Assembly: GCA_021732975.1 (NCBI GenBank) | Contig: JAKFWC010000021.1 | Location: 62,001 to 126,000, forward strand | Length of the DNA: 64,000 bases | From: Planctomycetaceae bacterium | Lineage (GTDB): Bacteria > Planctomycetota > Planctomycetia > Planctomycetales > Planctomycetaceae | Direction: 5' to 3' | Shown here: positions 52,447-60,952 of the stretch, piece after piece | Numbering within the stretch: the first letter of the stretch is position 1 | Layout of the letters: every line of letters begins with the position of its first letter | Translations under genes and position numbers: made by a program | The notes under the pieces: model-generated | What the model was told of the DNA's origin: nothing | Database searches by the model: none | The model's input: only the letters and a program-made list of their open reading frames with translations

Positions 52447-53865
52447 ATGCCTTTTGAAGTTCCTCCGCGGGTTTCCCGCCGGTCGATGCTCCAGCAATCG
52501 GCGGTCGGCTTCGGCTCTCTTGCGCTGGCTTCGATGGTCGGTGGTGAAGCCCGTGCCATGGATGCGAGCCCTCTGGCACCGGCGTTGTCGCATATCACAG
52601 CGCGGGCGAAACGGGTCATCTTCCTCTTCATGAGCGGCGGCCCGTCGCAGGTCGATACGTTCGATCCCAAGCCGTTGCTCACCCGTGACGATGGCAAGCC
52701 GCTGCCGTTCGACAAGCCGCGCGTGCAGTTCAACACGACCGCGAATCTCATGAAGTCGCCGTGGTCTTTTAAGCAGTACGGCGAAAGCGGCCTGTGGGTC
52801 AGCGAACTCTTTCCGCATCTGGCCCAGCGCGTTGACGATCTGTGCATGTTGCACTCACTGCACGGCACCAATCCAGCGCATGGCGGCGCGGTGATGAAGA
52901 TTCACACCGGCAGCGATAACTTCGTCCGCCCCAGCATCGGTTCGTGGGTGAGTTACGGCCTTGGTACGGAGAACCAGAATCTTCCGGCGTTCGTGACCAT
53001 TTGTCCTACACTGGCGTTCGGCGGCATCAACAACTGGAGTTCCGCTTTTCTCCCCGCGGTCTACCAGGGAACCCCGTTCGGCGATGCCAGCATTCCTTCG
53101 GCCAAGGCCCAGGTGAAGTACATCCGCAATTCACGGTGGTCACGTGAGGTGCAGGAGCTGCAACTCGAAAAACTGCGGCAGTTGAACCGGGACGACCAAG
53201 CCCGTAGCGGTTCGGAAGCTTCGCTGGAAGCCCGCATCAATTCGTTTGAACTCGCGTTCCGCATGCAGTCCGAATTGCCGAAGGTCGAGGATCTCTCGGG
53301 CGAATCGGAAGCCACGCAGAAGTTGTATGGCATGGACAATCCCGTCACGGCAAACTTCGGGCGGATGTGTCTGATGGCCCGCCGGTTTGCGGAGTCCGGC
53401 GTGCGGTTCATTCAAGTCACGCACAACGACAATAAGGTCCAGTGGGACCAACACGCCGATCTGAAAGCCGGACACGAGAAGAACGCCCTCGAAGTTGACA
53501 AGCCGATTGCAGGCCTGCTCGCCGATCTGAAAGCCCGCGGGTTGCTGGAAGACACGCTCATCTGGTGGGGCGGCGAGTTCGGCCGCACCCCCACTGCGGA
53601 AGGGGGCGGCACCGGTCGCGATCACAATCAGGAAGGCTTCACGATGTGGCTCGCCGGTGGGGGAGTGAAGGGCGGTTTCCGTTACGGCGCGACCGACGAT
53701 TACGGTTACTACGCCGTCGAGAACAAGGTCCACATCCATGACCTGCACGCCACGATGCTGCACATTCTTGGGCTCGATCATGAACGTCTGACGTACCGCT
53801 ATGCGGGGCGCGATTTCCGTCTGACCGATGTGCATGGCAACGTCGTGCAGGACATTCTGGCGTGA
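52447..53865 (+). CDS. DUF1501 Tat-exported protein
   Basis: A 472-residue protein with a twin-arginine signal (VSRRSMLQQSAVGFGSLALA) and the DUF1501 pattern: RAKRVIFLFMSGGPSQVDTF, GGAVMKIHTGSDNFVRPSIG, FAESGVRFIQVTHND, LIWWGGEFGRTP and LHATMLHILGLDHERLTYRY. It sits 8 bases after its cytochrome/DUF1553 partner, the normal arrangement in planctomycetes. Enzymatic role unknown. Confidence 0.92.
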   Translation: MPFEVPPRVSRRSMLQQSAVGFGSLALASMVGGEARAMDASPLAPALSHITARAKRVIFLFMSGGPSQVDTFDPKPLLTRDDGKPLPFDKPRVQFNTTANLMKSPWSFKQYGESGLWVSELFPHLAQRVDDLCMLHSLHGTNPAHGGAVMKIHTGSDNFVRPSIGSWVSYGLGTENQNLPAFVTICPTLAFGGINNWSSAFLPAVYQGTPFGDASIPSAKAQVKYIRNSRWSREVQELQLEKLRQLNRDDQARSGSEASLEARINSFELAFRMQSELPKVEDLSGESEATQKLYGMDNPVTANFGRMCLMARRFAESGVRFIQVTHNDNKVQWDQHADLKAGHEKNALEVDKPIAGLLADLKARGLLEDTLIWWGGEFGRTPTAEGGGTGRDHNQEGFTMWLAGGGVKGGFRYGATDDYGYYAVENKVHIHDLHATMLHILGLDHERLTYRYAGRDFRLTDVHGNVVQDILA

Positions 53866-53905
53866 TGCCCTTCATCATGAATGTATCCCCAGCAGAAACG
53901 GCGAC

Positions 53906-55069
53906 ATGCTGAAAATCACGCGGCTCGAAACCTTCGTCATCGGTGACGGGCCGGGCATCGATCCCGACAAAGGGGGCGTCGAGCCACTGGCGTGCGTGCG
54001 AGTTCATACCGACGACGGACTGGTCGGACTCTCCGAAGTCTTCCGGGTTCCGCCGGGTGTCGTACAGGCGACCGTCGGTGGCCCGGACACACATTTCAGC
54101 CGGTTGCTGATCGGCCAGGAGATCACACATCCCGAGCGGTTGTGGCAGCATGTCTGGGACTCGTTGGTTCACACCAATCGCCGCGGGTGGGAGATTATCA
54201 TTCTCGGCGCGTTAGATATCGCCCTCTGGGACATCTACGGGCAAGCGTTGCAGCAACCGGTCTGGCAACTGCTTGGCGGTGTGCAGCGCGGGCCGTTTCA
54301 GACGCATGCGGAAACTCGCTCGGACAGCGTGGTCCCGTATTGCACGATCGTGTCCGATGTCTGGGGTGGCGAAACGATGTTCACGCAGCAGACCCGCCGT
54401 GTCGAACAGTTGGCGGAATTCGGTTACCGCGCCTTCAAAGTCGAACCGATGATGTCGACGCCGAAAGAGGTCGTCGAGCTGGCCCGCCGGACGCGCAAAC
54501 TGCTTGGTTCCGAGCCGACGCTCATGGTCGATGTCGGCTATCTGTTCAATGATGTCTCGACGGCGGTCCGCATTTGTCGGGAACTGGAAGAGTTCGATGT
54601 CTTCTTTTTTGAGACACCATTCCCTGTCGACACGCCGGAACCGTATGCGCGGTTGTCCGAACTCACATCGATTCCCTTGGCGATGGGCGAGCATGGCGTC
54701 ACCCGCTGGGAATTCCTCGACATGATGGATCGCGGGCGGGTTTCCGTGATGCAACCCTACATGGCGACCTGCGGCGGGCTGACCGAAGCGAAGCGGATCG
54801 TGGATCTCGCCGTTCCCCGTGGGGCGCTGGTTTGTCCCGGCAATTGGTCGACGCAGATTCTCGGCGCGGCGTCCGTCCATCTCGCGGCGTATTCCCCGAT
54901 CACACCCTACATCGAGTTCGCCGCCGCGGAAGTCTTCGATTCCCCATTGCGCCGAGAACTGCAGGAGTGCGGTTTGCCGGTAAAGCATGGCGAAATCGCG
55001 TTCCCCACCACCCCCGGCATCGGCTACCGATTGCCGGAAGAAATCATTCGACGGTATCGCATTGGATAA
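53906..55069 (+). CDS. Mandelate racemase/muconate lactonizing enzyme family protein
   Basis: A 387-residue enolase-superfamily enzyme. Metal ligands are D209 (LMVDVGYLF), E236 (FFFETPFP) and E262 (AMGEHG). Lys at the end of strand two is K178 (FKVEP), where the usual second Lys of a KxK motif is Glu (E180). The C-terminal barrel segment reads VCPGNWSTQILGAASVHLAA, so the common catalytic His of sugar-acid dehydratases is not at its usual place. It may be a dehydratase or racemase on a sugar acid, substrate unknown. ATG 53906 chosen. Followed by an MFS transporter and an M24-fold hydrolase on the same strand. Confidence 0.9.
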   Translation: MLKITRLETFVIGDGPGIDPDKGGVEPLACVRVHTDDGLVGLSEVFRVPPGVVQATVGGPDTHFSRLLIGQEITHPERLWQHVWDSLVHTNRRGWEIIILGALDIALWDIYGQALQQPVWQLLGGVQRGPFQTHAETRSDSVVPYCTIVSDVWGGETMFTQQTRRVEQLAEFGYRAFKVEPMMSTPKEVVELARRTRKLLGSEPTLMVDVGYLFNDVSTAVRICRELEEFDVFFFETPFPVDTPEPYARLSELTSIPLAMGEHGVTRWEFLDMMDRGRVSVMQPYMATCGGLTEAKRIVDLAVPRGALVCPGNWSTQILGAASVHLAAYSPITPYIEFAAAEVFDSPLRRELQECGLPVKHGEIAFPTTPGIGYRLPEEIIRRYRIG

Positions 55070-55152
55070 GTGTCGGATACAACATGTCCGGACTCGCGCT
55101 CGTGGTCCGTGTCGCATCGGAAATTCCCCCGGTTCCGTTCCGCTGACGTGAG

Positions 55153-56433
55153 ATGTTCATGAGCCATGATGTCGCCTCAAGCCCTCTGTCCCCTGCGACC
55201 CGTTGGCGGATCATCGCCCTGCTCATGGCCTTCGCGGCCTTCGGTCACTTCAACCGTGTGAGCATTTCCGTTGCGGGGAGCGAAGTCTTCATCCCGAAAC
55301 TTGGCCTCAGCGAAACGCGGATGGGCTGGGTCTACACGGCGTTCCTCATCGTTTACACCATCGGCATGGTTCCCGGCGGTTGGCTCATCGATCGCATCGG
55401 GGCGTCCCGCGCGTTAACGCTGTATGGCGTGACGATGGGAACGTTCATCATGCTCACGGGCGTGCTCGGTTGGATCACGAGCACTGCGGAAAGCCTGTGG
55501 TTGGGACTGCTGGTGATCCGCAGTTGTGCCGGATTGTGCAGCGCCCCGTTGCATCCCGGTGCGGCCCATGTGGTCTCGGATTTGATGTCGGACCGCAGCC
55601 GTGCGACGGCCAACGGCATGGTTACCGCGGGAGCGCTGATCGGGATTGCGCTCAGTTTTCCGATCTTTGGCTGGTTAATGGATCGACTGAGCTGGCCGCT
55701 TGCATTTGTGATCAGCGGCTCGCTGATGATCGCGTTCAGCTTCTTCTGGAAACGCAATACGCAGTCGGTGTCATTCCACGCGGAAGCTCCCCTCACGCTC
55801 TTTCCCGAGACAGCGAACGAAAATGCCGAGTGGGCGTCCTTGCTGCTCCGAGCCGATGTCTGGCTGATTTCATTGAGCTACGCTGCGTACGGCTATTTTC
55901 AGTATCTGTTTTTCTACTGGATGGATTACTACTTCAAGGAAGTCCTGAAGGTTCCGGCGGTCGAAGCGCGGTGGGCCTCGTTCTGGATCATGCTGGCGAT
56001 GGGTGCGGGCATGGCGATCGGCGGGATGTGTACCGATCTTGCCTGTCGACGGTTGGGGACCACGCGCGGCCGTCGGGCAATTGTCGTCGTAGGGATGGGT
56101 ATGGGGGCGGTCTTTGCACTCCTCGGCGTGAATGTCACCGGGCAAATCAATGTGGCGATGTGTCTTGCGGTGTCCATGGCTTCGCTCGGCATGTGCGAAG
56201 GTGTGTTCTGGACCTCGGCGACCGACATCGGTGGGAAATCGCGAGGCTTCTGTGGGGCGTTCATGAATGCCCTCGGCAATGTTGGCGGGCTGGTTTCGCC
56301 CGTGCTCACGCCGGTGATGGCCAAGACGATGGGCTGGCCCGGCGCGATCACCGTCGCGTGTATCATTGCTGCCCTCGGCGGGGCAGTGTGGTTTGCCATT
56401 CGTTTGCCCGAACGGGAACGTTCCTCTGTTTGA
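55153..56433 (+). CDS. MFS transporter, anion:cation symporter-like
   Basis: A 426-residue transporter with 12 predicted helices. FGHFNRVSISVAGSEVFIP and the MGWVYTAFLIVYTIGMVPGG followed by DRIGASRAL segment match the ACS family (sugar-acid and phosphate-ester uptake). VFWTSATDIGGKSRG and ALGNVGGLVSPVLTPV lie in the second half. With the enolase-superfamily gene upstream it may import a sugar acid or related anion (inference). Confidence 0.88.
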   Translation: MFMSHDVASSPLSPATRWRIIALLMAFAAFGHFNRVSISVAGSEVFIPKLGLSETRMGWVYTAFLIVYTIGMVPGGWLIDRIGASRALTLYGVTMGTFIMLTGVLGWITSTAESLWLGLLVIRSCAGLCSAPLHPGAAHVVSDLMSDRSRATANGMVTAGALIGIALSFPIFGWLMDRLSWPLAFVISGSLMIAFSFFWKRNTQSVSFHAEAPLTLFPETANENAEWASLLLRADVWLISLSYAAYGYFQYLFFYWMDYYFKEVLKVPAVEARWASFWIMLAMGAGMAIGGMCTDLACRRLGTTRGRRAIVVVGMGMGAVFALLGVNVTGQINVAMCLAVSMASLGMCEGVFWTSATDIGGKSRGFCGAFMNALGNVGGLVSPVLTPVMAKTMGWPGAITVACIIAALGGAVWFAIRLPERERSSV

Positions 56434-56444
56434 GCACAATCGAC

Positions 56445-56530
56445 TCCTGTGTGCCACGGCCGTGTCGGCCGTGCGAGTGGGCAAACCACACAGTGACAAC
56501 GCACGGCCGACACGGCCGTGGCACACAGGA
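56445..56530. repeat. Perfect 31-bp inverted repeat
   Basis: Arms 56445-56475 and 56500-56530 (starting TCCTGTGTGCCACGGCCGTG) are exact inverse copies separated by 24 bases. It lies between the MFS gene and the M24-fold gene on the same strand. Arm length equals that of the palindrome at 31840, and TGTGCCAC is shared with the element at 24882. Confidence 0.93.
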
Positions 56531-56559
56531 AGATTCCCATTGGATACGAATAGACCAAC

Positions 56560-57717
56560 ATGTCGAAGCACGATTTCACGACCGAAGAATTTGCAGCGCG
56601 GCGTCAGCGGGCCCGAGACGCCATTGGTGCGGCCGGGCTGGATTGGCTGCTGGTGTTGCACCCCGTCTCGATTCGCTGGCTCACGGGTTCGGACGCGAAA
56701 AGTTATCAGGAATTCCAGTGTCTGCTGATCTCGTCGCAGCCGGGGCCGATTGTGGTCCTCACGCGCGATGGCGAACGCAACGAGTTCCGCGATGACGCAC
56801 TGGTGGACGAACTGCACACGTGGGGCGGCGGTGAACCGGAAGACCCGATTGCGGCGCTGGAATCCGTCGCCCGACATTACGGATTGCCGCGATCGCGCAT
56901 TGGGATGGAAGTCCCTGCGTTTTATCTGCATCCGCATCACTATGTTCGCATCAAGGCTCTGTTCGGTGATTCGCTAGTCAAAGAAGCGACGAATCTGATT
57001 CACGACCTGAGCCTCGTGAAGTCGCCACGCGAGTTGCAATACATCCGTGAAGCCGCGCGGCTGACCGATGTGGCGATGCGACGGTTTGTGGAAGCCTTCG
57101 CCGTCGGTCGTACCGAACTGGAACTCGCGGGGGAGGTCTATCACGCCCTGCTGACCAATGGCAGTGGATTGGCGGCGAGTCCGATCAATCTCGTTTCGGG
57201 AGACCGTTCGTGTTTCAGCCACGGCGCTCCGACGGATCGCCGCCTACAATCGGGCGACTTCGGCAATATCGAATACGGTGCAACATTCAAACGGTACACC
57301 GCCACGATTGGCCGTCAGTTCTGCATGGGTTCGCCGACTGGACGCATGCAGGAAATTTACGATGTCGTCCGTCGGGCGGCGGATGCGTGTCTCGCCGAAG
57401 TTCGAGCCGGTGTTCCCGCAGTGGTGCCTCATGAAGCGGCGAAACGAGTGATCTCCGAAGCTGGCTGGGATCGCGGGCGCGTTCATCTATCGGGATACGG
57501 TCTCGCCCCCGGTTTCCCGCCGACTTGGGCCGAACCGCTCTACTTATTCGGCGGCAGCTCCAGCATCCTGCAAGCGGGGATGGTCATCACCATCGAGCCG
57601 CCGGTGTTTCTGGGTGAGGAACGTCTTGGGGCCCGGCTCATCGACAACGTGCTCGTCACAGAGACGGGCTACGAAATGCTGACGAAGTTCCCGCGCGATC
57701 TGATCATCGTTGAGTGA
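56560..57717 (+). CDS. M24-fold (Xaa-Pro aminopeptidase/creatinase superfamily) hydrolase lacking most metal ligands
   Basis: A 385-residue protein with the pita-bread fold pattern: an N-terminal creatinase-like domain (to about 150) and the M24 catalytic domain. Of the five metal ligands of aminopeptidases, four are changed: the first Asp is E238 (NIEYGA), the second Asp is T249 (RYTATIGRQF), the His of GHGIG is Y313 (SGYGLAPGF), and the last Glu is I361 (ARLIDNVLVT); only E346 (VITIEPPVF) stays. The acid/base His is kept as H221 (FSHGAPTDR). This suggests a metal-independent enzyme such as creatinase or ectoine hydrolase rather than a peptidase. Substrate unknown. Confidence 0.88.
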   Translation: MSKHDFTTEEFAARRQRARDAIGAAGLDWLLVLHPVSIRWLTGSDAKSYQEFQCLLISSQPGPIVVLTRDGERNEFRDDALVDELHTWGGGEPEDPIAALESVARHYGLPRSRIGMEVPAFYLHPHHYVRIKALFGDSLVKEATNLIHDLSLVKSPRELQYIREAARLTDVAMRRFVEAFAVGRTELELAGEVYHALLTNGSGLAASPINLVSGDRSCFSHGAPTDRRLQSGDFGNIEYGATFKRYTATIGRQFCMGSPTGRMQEIYDVVRRAADACLAEVRAGVPAVVPHEAAKRVISEAGWDRGRVHLSGYGLAPGFPPTWAEPLYLFGGSSSILQAGMVITIEPPVFLGEERLGARLIDNVLVTETGYEMLTKFPRDLIIVE

Positions 57718-57854
57718 CGGCGGATCGGAAATCAGCTCAAAGTGAGTTGCCCATTGGCAAACTCTGCGGGTCGCGCGGAGTTGCTTCATCGTGCGTTTCT
57801 TCCGTACTCCGTTGAGTCTGGCTGTTGAGACGGTTTCCCTTTTTTCCAAAGTTC

Positions 57855-57995
57855 TCAGCGTCGATACACACGGTAGGGCATCGACTGGTGCCTGCCGCCC
57901 GCCCCGAGACATCGCCTTTCTTTCGCCGCGCCGCCCTTCTTGCCGGCGCGGAACTTGTGGCCGCGATTTTTGGCTTGGCGTGACGGTCTCCCCAT
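57855..57995 (-). CDS. Possible small basic protein (low support)
   Basis: A 46-codon reading starting ATG at 57995 with MGRPSRQAKNRGHKFRAGKK and ending RVYRR. It is strongly basic and could be a small ribosome- or nucleic-acid-binding protein, but I do not recognise it, and TTTAGG is the only weak ribosome site. The rest of the 313-base gap between the M24 gene and the DUF1571 gene shows nothing else. Confidence 0.3.
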   Translation of the reverse strand: MGRPSRQAKNRGHKFRAGKKGGAAKERRCLGAGGRHQSMPYRVYRR

Positions 57996-58030
57996 CCTAA
58001 AGCTTTTGAGAACTCGCGCCGGAGGAATGC

Positions 58031-59002
58031 ATGCGGCACTGGCTCTTCCCGTTCGCCCGATGGTCCCCAGAACGGAAGGCCAATGGAGTGGCTGGACTGA
58101 TTGCCCTGATGGCGTGGGGCGTGTTGTACTTGGAATTCCCACCGACCCCCGCGGGTGCCAACAGCATCGCTCGGACGAGCCACAAACATCGTCCGGTCAA
58201 TATCGCTTCCACGCAACCCGTGCAGGCAATGGCGAGCGTCAGCGAATCGGCGGATTCTGCCGGTGCGGCACAAACGCCGGAAGATCCCACTCTACAGGGG
58301 CTCAAACTGAAGATGGCGCTCCTCGAAAAGGGACGCACGTTTCTGGAATCGATCCCGGACTACACCGCGCAGTTCGTGAAGCAGGAGCTGGTTCACGGCG
58401 AGCTGCTCGAAGAGCAATCCATCAATTTCAAGTGCCGTCACCGTCCGTTCAGTGTCTATCTGAAATGGGAAACGGGTGATGAAGGCCGCGAAGTCCTCTT
58501 CACCGAAGGACAGAACGACGATGAGATGATCGTGCACGGCGGTGGTTGGAAAGCCCGGTTGCCGGCACTGTCGATCTCGCCGACGAGTTCCCTCGCGCTG
58601 AAAGAATCGCGCTATCCGATCACGAACGCCGGTTTATTAGAACTGGCGAAGACCATGATTCGTGTCCAAGAAGAGGACATGAAAATTGGTTCGGTAAGTC
58701 GTTGCGAAAAACTCGCCGACCAGGAATTCGACGATCGTCCGTGTGAAGTCTTCCTCGTCGAATACCGCGATGCCAAGATTTCGCCGACGTATCGCAAGAC
58801 GATTACGCTGCTCGACAAAGAATGGCACGTGCCGGTGTATGCCCGCAATTTCGGCTGGGCGAACGAAGGCTCGACAGCCACGGGCGAACAGTTGGATGAA
58901 GAAACGCTGATCGAATACTACACCTATGCGGACATTCACTTCCGACAGCAGCTCGCGGAAGTGGACTTCGATCGGACCAATGAGGACTACCGCTTCAAAT
59001 AA
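58031..59002 (+). CDS. DUF1571 protein (LolA-like fold), membrane-anchored or exported
   Basis: A 323-residue protein with an N-terminal hydrophobic segment (VAGLIALMAWGVLYLEFPPT) preceded by Arg residues, then a linker and a beta-rich domain: FLESIPDYTAQFVKQELVHG, RPFSVYLKWETGDEGREVLF, RCEKLADQEFDDRPCEVFLV and LDKEWHVPVYARNFGW. This is the DUF1571 pattern, related to the LolA/LolB lipoprotein carrier fold. A lipid or lipoprotein role is likely but unproven. GGAGGA precedes the ATG, and a terminator follows the stop. Confidence 0.85.
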   Translation: MRHWLFPFARWSPERKANGVAGLIALMAWGVLYLEFPPTPAGANSIARTSHKHRPVNIASTQPVQAMASVSESADSAGAAQTPEDPTLQGLKLKMALLEKGRTFLESIPDYTAQFVKQELVHGELLEEQSINFKCRHRPFSVYLKWETGDEGREVLFTEGQNDDEMIVHGGGWKARLPALSISPTSSLALKESRYPITNAGLLELAKTMIRVQEEDMKIGSVSRCEKLADQEFDDRPCEVFLVEYRDAKISPTYRKTITLLDKEWHVPVYARNFGWANEGSTATGEQLDEETLIEYYTYADIHFRQQLAEVDFDRTNEDYRFK

Positions 59003-59040
59003 TCGTCAATGGCTCGTGCTCCCCGACCGTTGACCCCGAG

Positions 59041-59076
59041 ACAACGCTCGCTTTCTTTCGAGAAAGGGAGCGTTGT
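59041..59076 (+). terminator. Terminator after the DUF1571 gene
   Basis: Stem ACAACGCTCGCTTTCT / AGAAAGGGAGCGTTGT (one mismatch), TTCG tetraloop, followed by TTTCGTTT, 38 bases after the stop codon. Confidence 0.9.
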
Positions 59077-59240
59077 TTCGTTTGATAGAAATCGAGAGCG
59101 GAGAGTTGAGCGTCAAGAGCCAGAAATACGGGTGGATCGCGCTCCGCCTTGTTTCGTCAGCCTGGCAAACCTACGATGGTGCTTGACGAGCGGTAGCGAC
59201 AGCGCTGCCGGCTCGGTGTGCCAGAGGTTGCGAGGATTCC

Positions 59241-59654
59241 ATGGACGAGCCGGCGAAAACGATTCTCATCATCGACGACGATCGCGAGATCGCGTCCACC
59301 ATTCAAACGGTGTTAACGCACGCCGGTTATCGGGTCTTCCTCGCCATCAACGGCGTCGAGGGGCAGAAGCAGATCGAAGCACTGAAGCCCGATCTAGTCA
59401 TCACCGACATGATGATGCCTCGCATGGGAGGCTTCCCCGTGCTCGAATTTCTGAAGACGCTCACCGACCCGCCGAAGGTGATCATGATCACTGCCAACGA
59501 AGGCAGCCGGCACAAAGCCTATGCCGAAATGCTCGGTGTGGTCGACTACCTCCGCAAGCCGTTCCCGATGGAAATGCTGCTCGAGTCAATCAACCGCGCG
59601 CTGACGCCGGCCGATTCCAAGCCGACCAAGAAGGCCGCCCGCAAGAAAGCCTGA
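59241..59654 (+). CDS. Single-domain response regulator with Lys-rich tail
   Basis: A 137-residue receiver domain: [11 protein letters not shown] acidic pocket, phospho-acceptor D56 ([12 protein letters not shown]), T84 (IMITANE) and K106 (LRKPFPME) all normal. The C-terminus ends in [10 protein letters not shown], an unstructured basic tail of about ten residues that may bind nucleic acid or acidic partners (inference). No kinase adjacent. Confidence 0.93.
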   Translation: MDEPAKTILIIDDDREIASTIQTVLTHAGYRVFLAINGVEGQKQIEALKPDLVITDMMMPRMGGFPVLEFLKTLTDPPKVIMITANEGSRHKAYAEMLGVVDYLRKPFPMEMLLESINRALTPADSKPTKKAARKKA

Positions 59655-59683
59655 TCGCGGACGAGTTCAAGGGGCTGCTGAAA

Positions 59684-59953
59684 TCAGTTCGTCTTGTAGC
59701 CCAAACTGTTCTCGATGTCGCGAGCTTGCTTCGACATCAGCAGCGGCTTCAAGGGGTCGTGTTCGTCTTCCAGTGGTCGATTGCCGCGGCCTTCTTTGCC
59801 GACCATCGCCCAGCGATCGGGTTCTTCGTCGATCTTGGGTTCGTGCTGCCCCGAGGCGAGGTTGTCCTTACCGCCGAGCATGGAGCATCCCGTCACGCTC
59901 AGGCAGATCACGAGACAGGCCATACAGCCCAGTTTGTAGACGATGTTGACCAC
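59684..59953 (-). CDS. Small lipoprotein of unknown function
   Basis: An 89-residue lipoprotein starting with GTG at 59953; GGAG lies 7 bases upstream. The hydrophobic segment MACLVICLSVTGC ends in a lipobox, followed by a polar, acidic and probably disordered tail (HEPKIDEEPDRWAMVGKEG and EDEHDPLKPLLMSKQARDIE). An internal ATG at 59923 would still keep the lipobox but shorten the charged N-terminus. Function unknown. Confidence 0.68.
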   Translation of the reverse strand: MVNIVYKLGCMACLVICLSVTGCSMLGGKDNLASGQHEPKIDEEPDRWAMVGKEGRGNRPLEDEHDPLKPLLMSKQARDIENSLGYKTN

Positions 59954-60105
59954 AGTCGGGTCTCCAGATCGGTAACGGGAAACGGCGCGACCGGCAAGCA
60001 AGACGCTGGCCGCCGAACGGAGTATCGTGCATGTGCCGTCGATGAGGCGAGAGCGCCTCGATGGTTGCGAACATAGCCGAGACACGATTTTTCACGAGTT
60101 CCCCC

Positions 60106-60825
60106 ATGAACCTGCCAGAACTGCCGCTCGATGTGCTGGTAGTCGCCCCGCATCCCGATGACGCCGAGATCAGCCTTGGTGGAACGATCTTGCAAAGCCG
60201 CGCGCAAGGCCTGCGGGTCGGGATTCTGGAACTCACCAACGGCGAACCGACACCGCATGGTTCCCCGGAGATTCGCGCCCGTGAGACGGCAGCGGCTTCT
60301 GCAATTCTCGGTATCGACTGGCGGGGCAATCTCGGCTTATCGAACCGCAGTCTCGAACACACACTCACCGCGCGGCGCGAACTGGCCACGGTCTTTCGCC
60401 TCACGCGGCCCAAGGTGATCTTTGCACCGTATTGGGAAGACGCGCATCCCGATCACGTTGTTGCCAGCGGCTTGTGCGATGCCGCGCGGTTCTGGGCGAA
60501 GCTCAGCCGCACGGACATGCCCGGCGAGCCGTATCACCCGCCGCACATTTTCTACTATTGGAGCATCCACCTGCGGATTCACCCGGCCCCGTCCGGCGTG
60601 ATTGACATCAGTCCCATGATCGATCGCAAAATGGACGCGGTCCGTTGCTATGAGAGTCAATTCCTCATCGGCAAATCGTCGGAATTCCCCACCGCGCTCG
60701 ATGACATCTACGACCGGGCACGGTACTGGGGTTGGTCGATCGGAGCCAAATTCGGCGAGCCGTTCGCCAGTCGCGAGCCGCTGCGGATTGCGAGCCTCCT
60801 GCCGTGGACAGAGCCGCGACCGTAA
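60106..60825 (+). CDS. bshB1: PIG-L/LmbE deacetylase, BshB1-like
   Basis: A 239-residue Zn-dependent N-acetylglucosamine deacetylase family protein. The zinc motif [15 protein letters not shown] has H16, D18 and D19; the second His lies in [35 protein letters not shown] and the C-terminal [14 protein letters not shown] match BshB1, the GlcNAc-malate deacetylase of bacillithiol synthesis. No bshA or bshC is in the window, so the symbol is a family-level call. ATG 60106 preferred over 60061. Confidence 0.85.
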   Translation: MNLPELPLDVLVVAPHPDDAEISLGGTILQSRAQGLRVGILELTNGEPTPHGSPEIRARETAAASAILGIDWRGNLGLSNRSLEHTLTARRELATVFRLTRPKVIFAPYWEDAHPDHVVASGLCDAARFWAKLSRTDMPGEPYHPPHIFYYWSIHLRIHPAPSGVIDISPMIDRKMDAVRCYESQFLIGKSSEFPTALDDIYDRARYWGWSIGAKFGEPFASREPLRIASLLPWTEPRP

Positions 60826-60831
60826 TGGAGT

Positions 60832-60891
60832 GCTTTTCTTGACGATCAGACGCGCTTCCTGATGGTCGCAGCTCTGGTCGTCAAGAAAAGC
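60832..60891 (+). terminator. Long inverted repeat after the deacetylase gene
   Basis: Arms GCTTTTCTTGACGATCAG (60832-60849) and CTGGTCGTCAAGAAAAGC (60874-60891) pair with one mismatch. It begins 7 bases after the stop codon and probably ends transcription. Confidence 0.8.
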
Positions 60892-60926
60892 AACCGCCCA
60901 GCATGTTTTTGCATGCCGGGCGGTTG
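60891..60926 (-). terminator. Terminator of the beta-helix gene
   Basis: Stem CAACCGCCCAGCATG / CATGCCGGGCGGTTG (one mismatch) around a T-rich loop, 27 bases beyond the stop of the minus-strand beta-helix gene. It abuts the inverted repeat of the convergent deacetylase gene. Confidence 0.75.
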
Positions 60927-60952
60927 GTGTGATCGACTCTTGACTGTCGCGA

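Noticed and set aside
55203-56795. A 530-codon frame overlapping the MFS gene and running into the M24-fold gene
   Set aside because: It has no hydrophobic helices or known motif; the MFS frame has twelve helices and family motifs.
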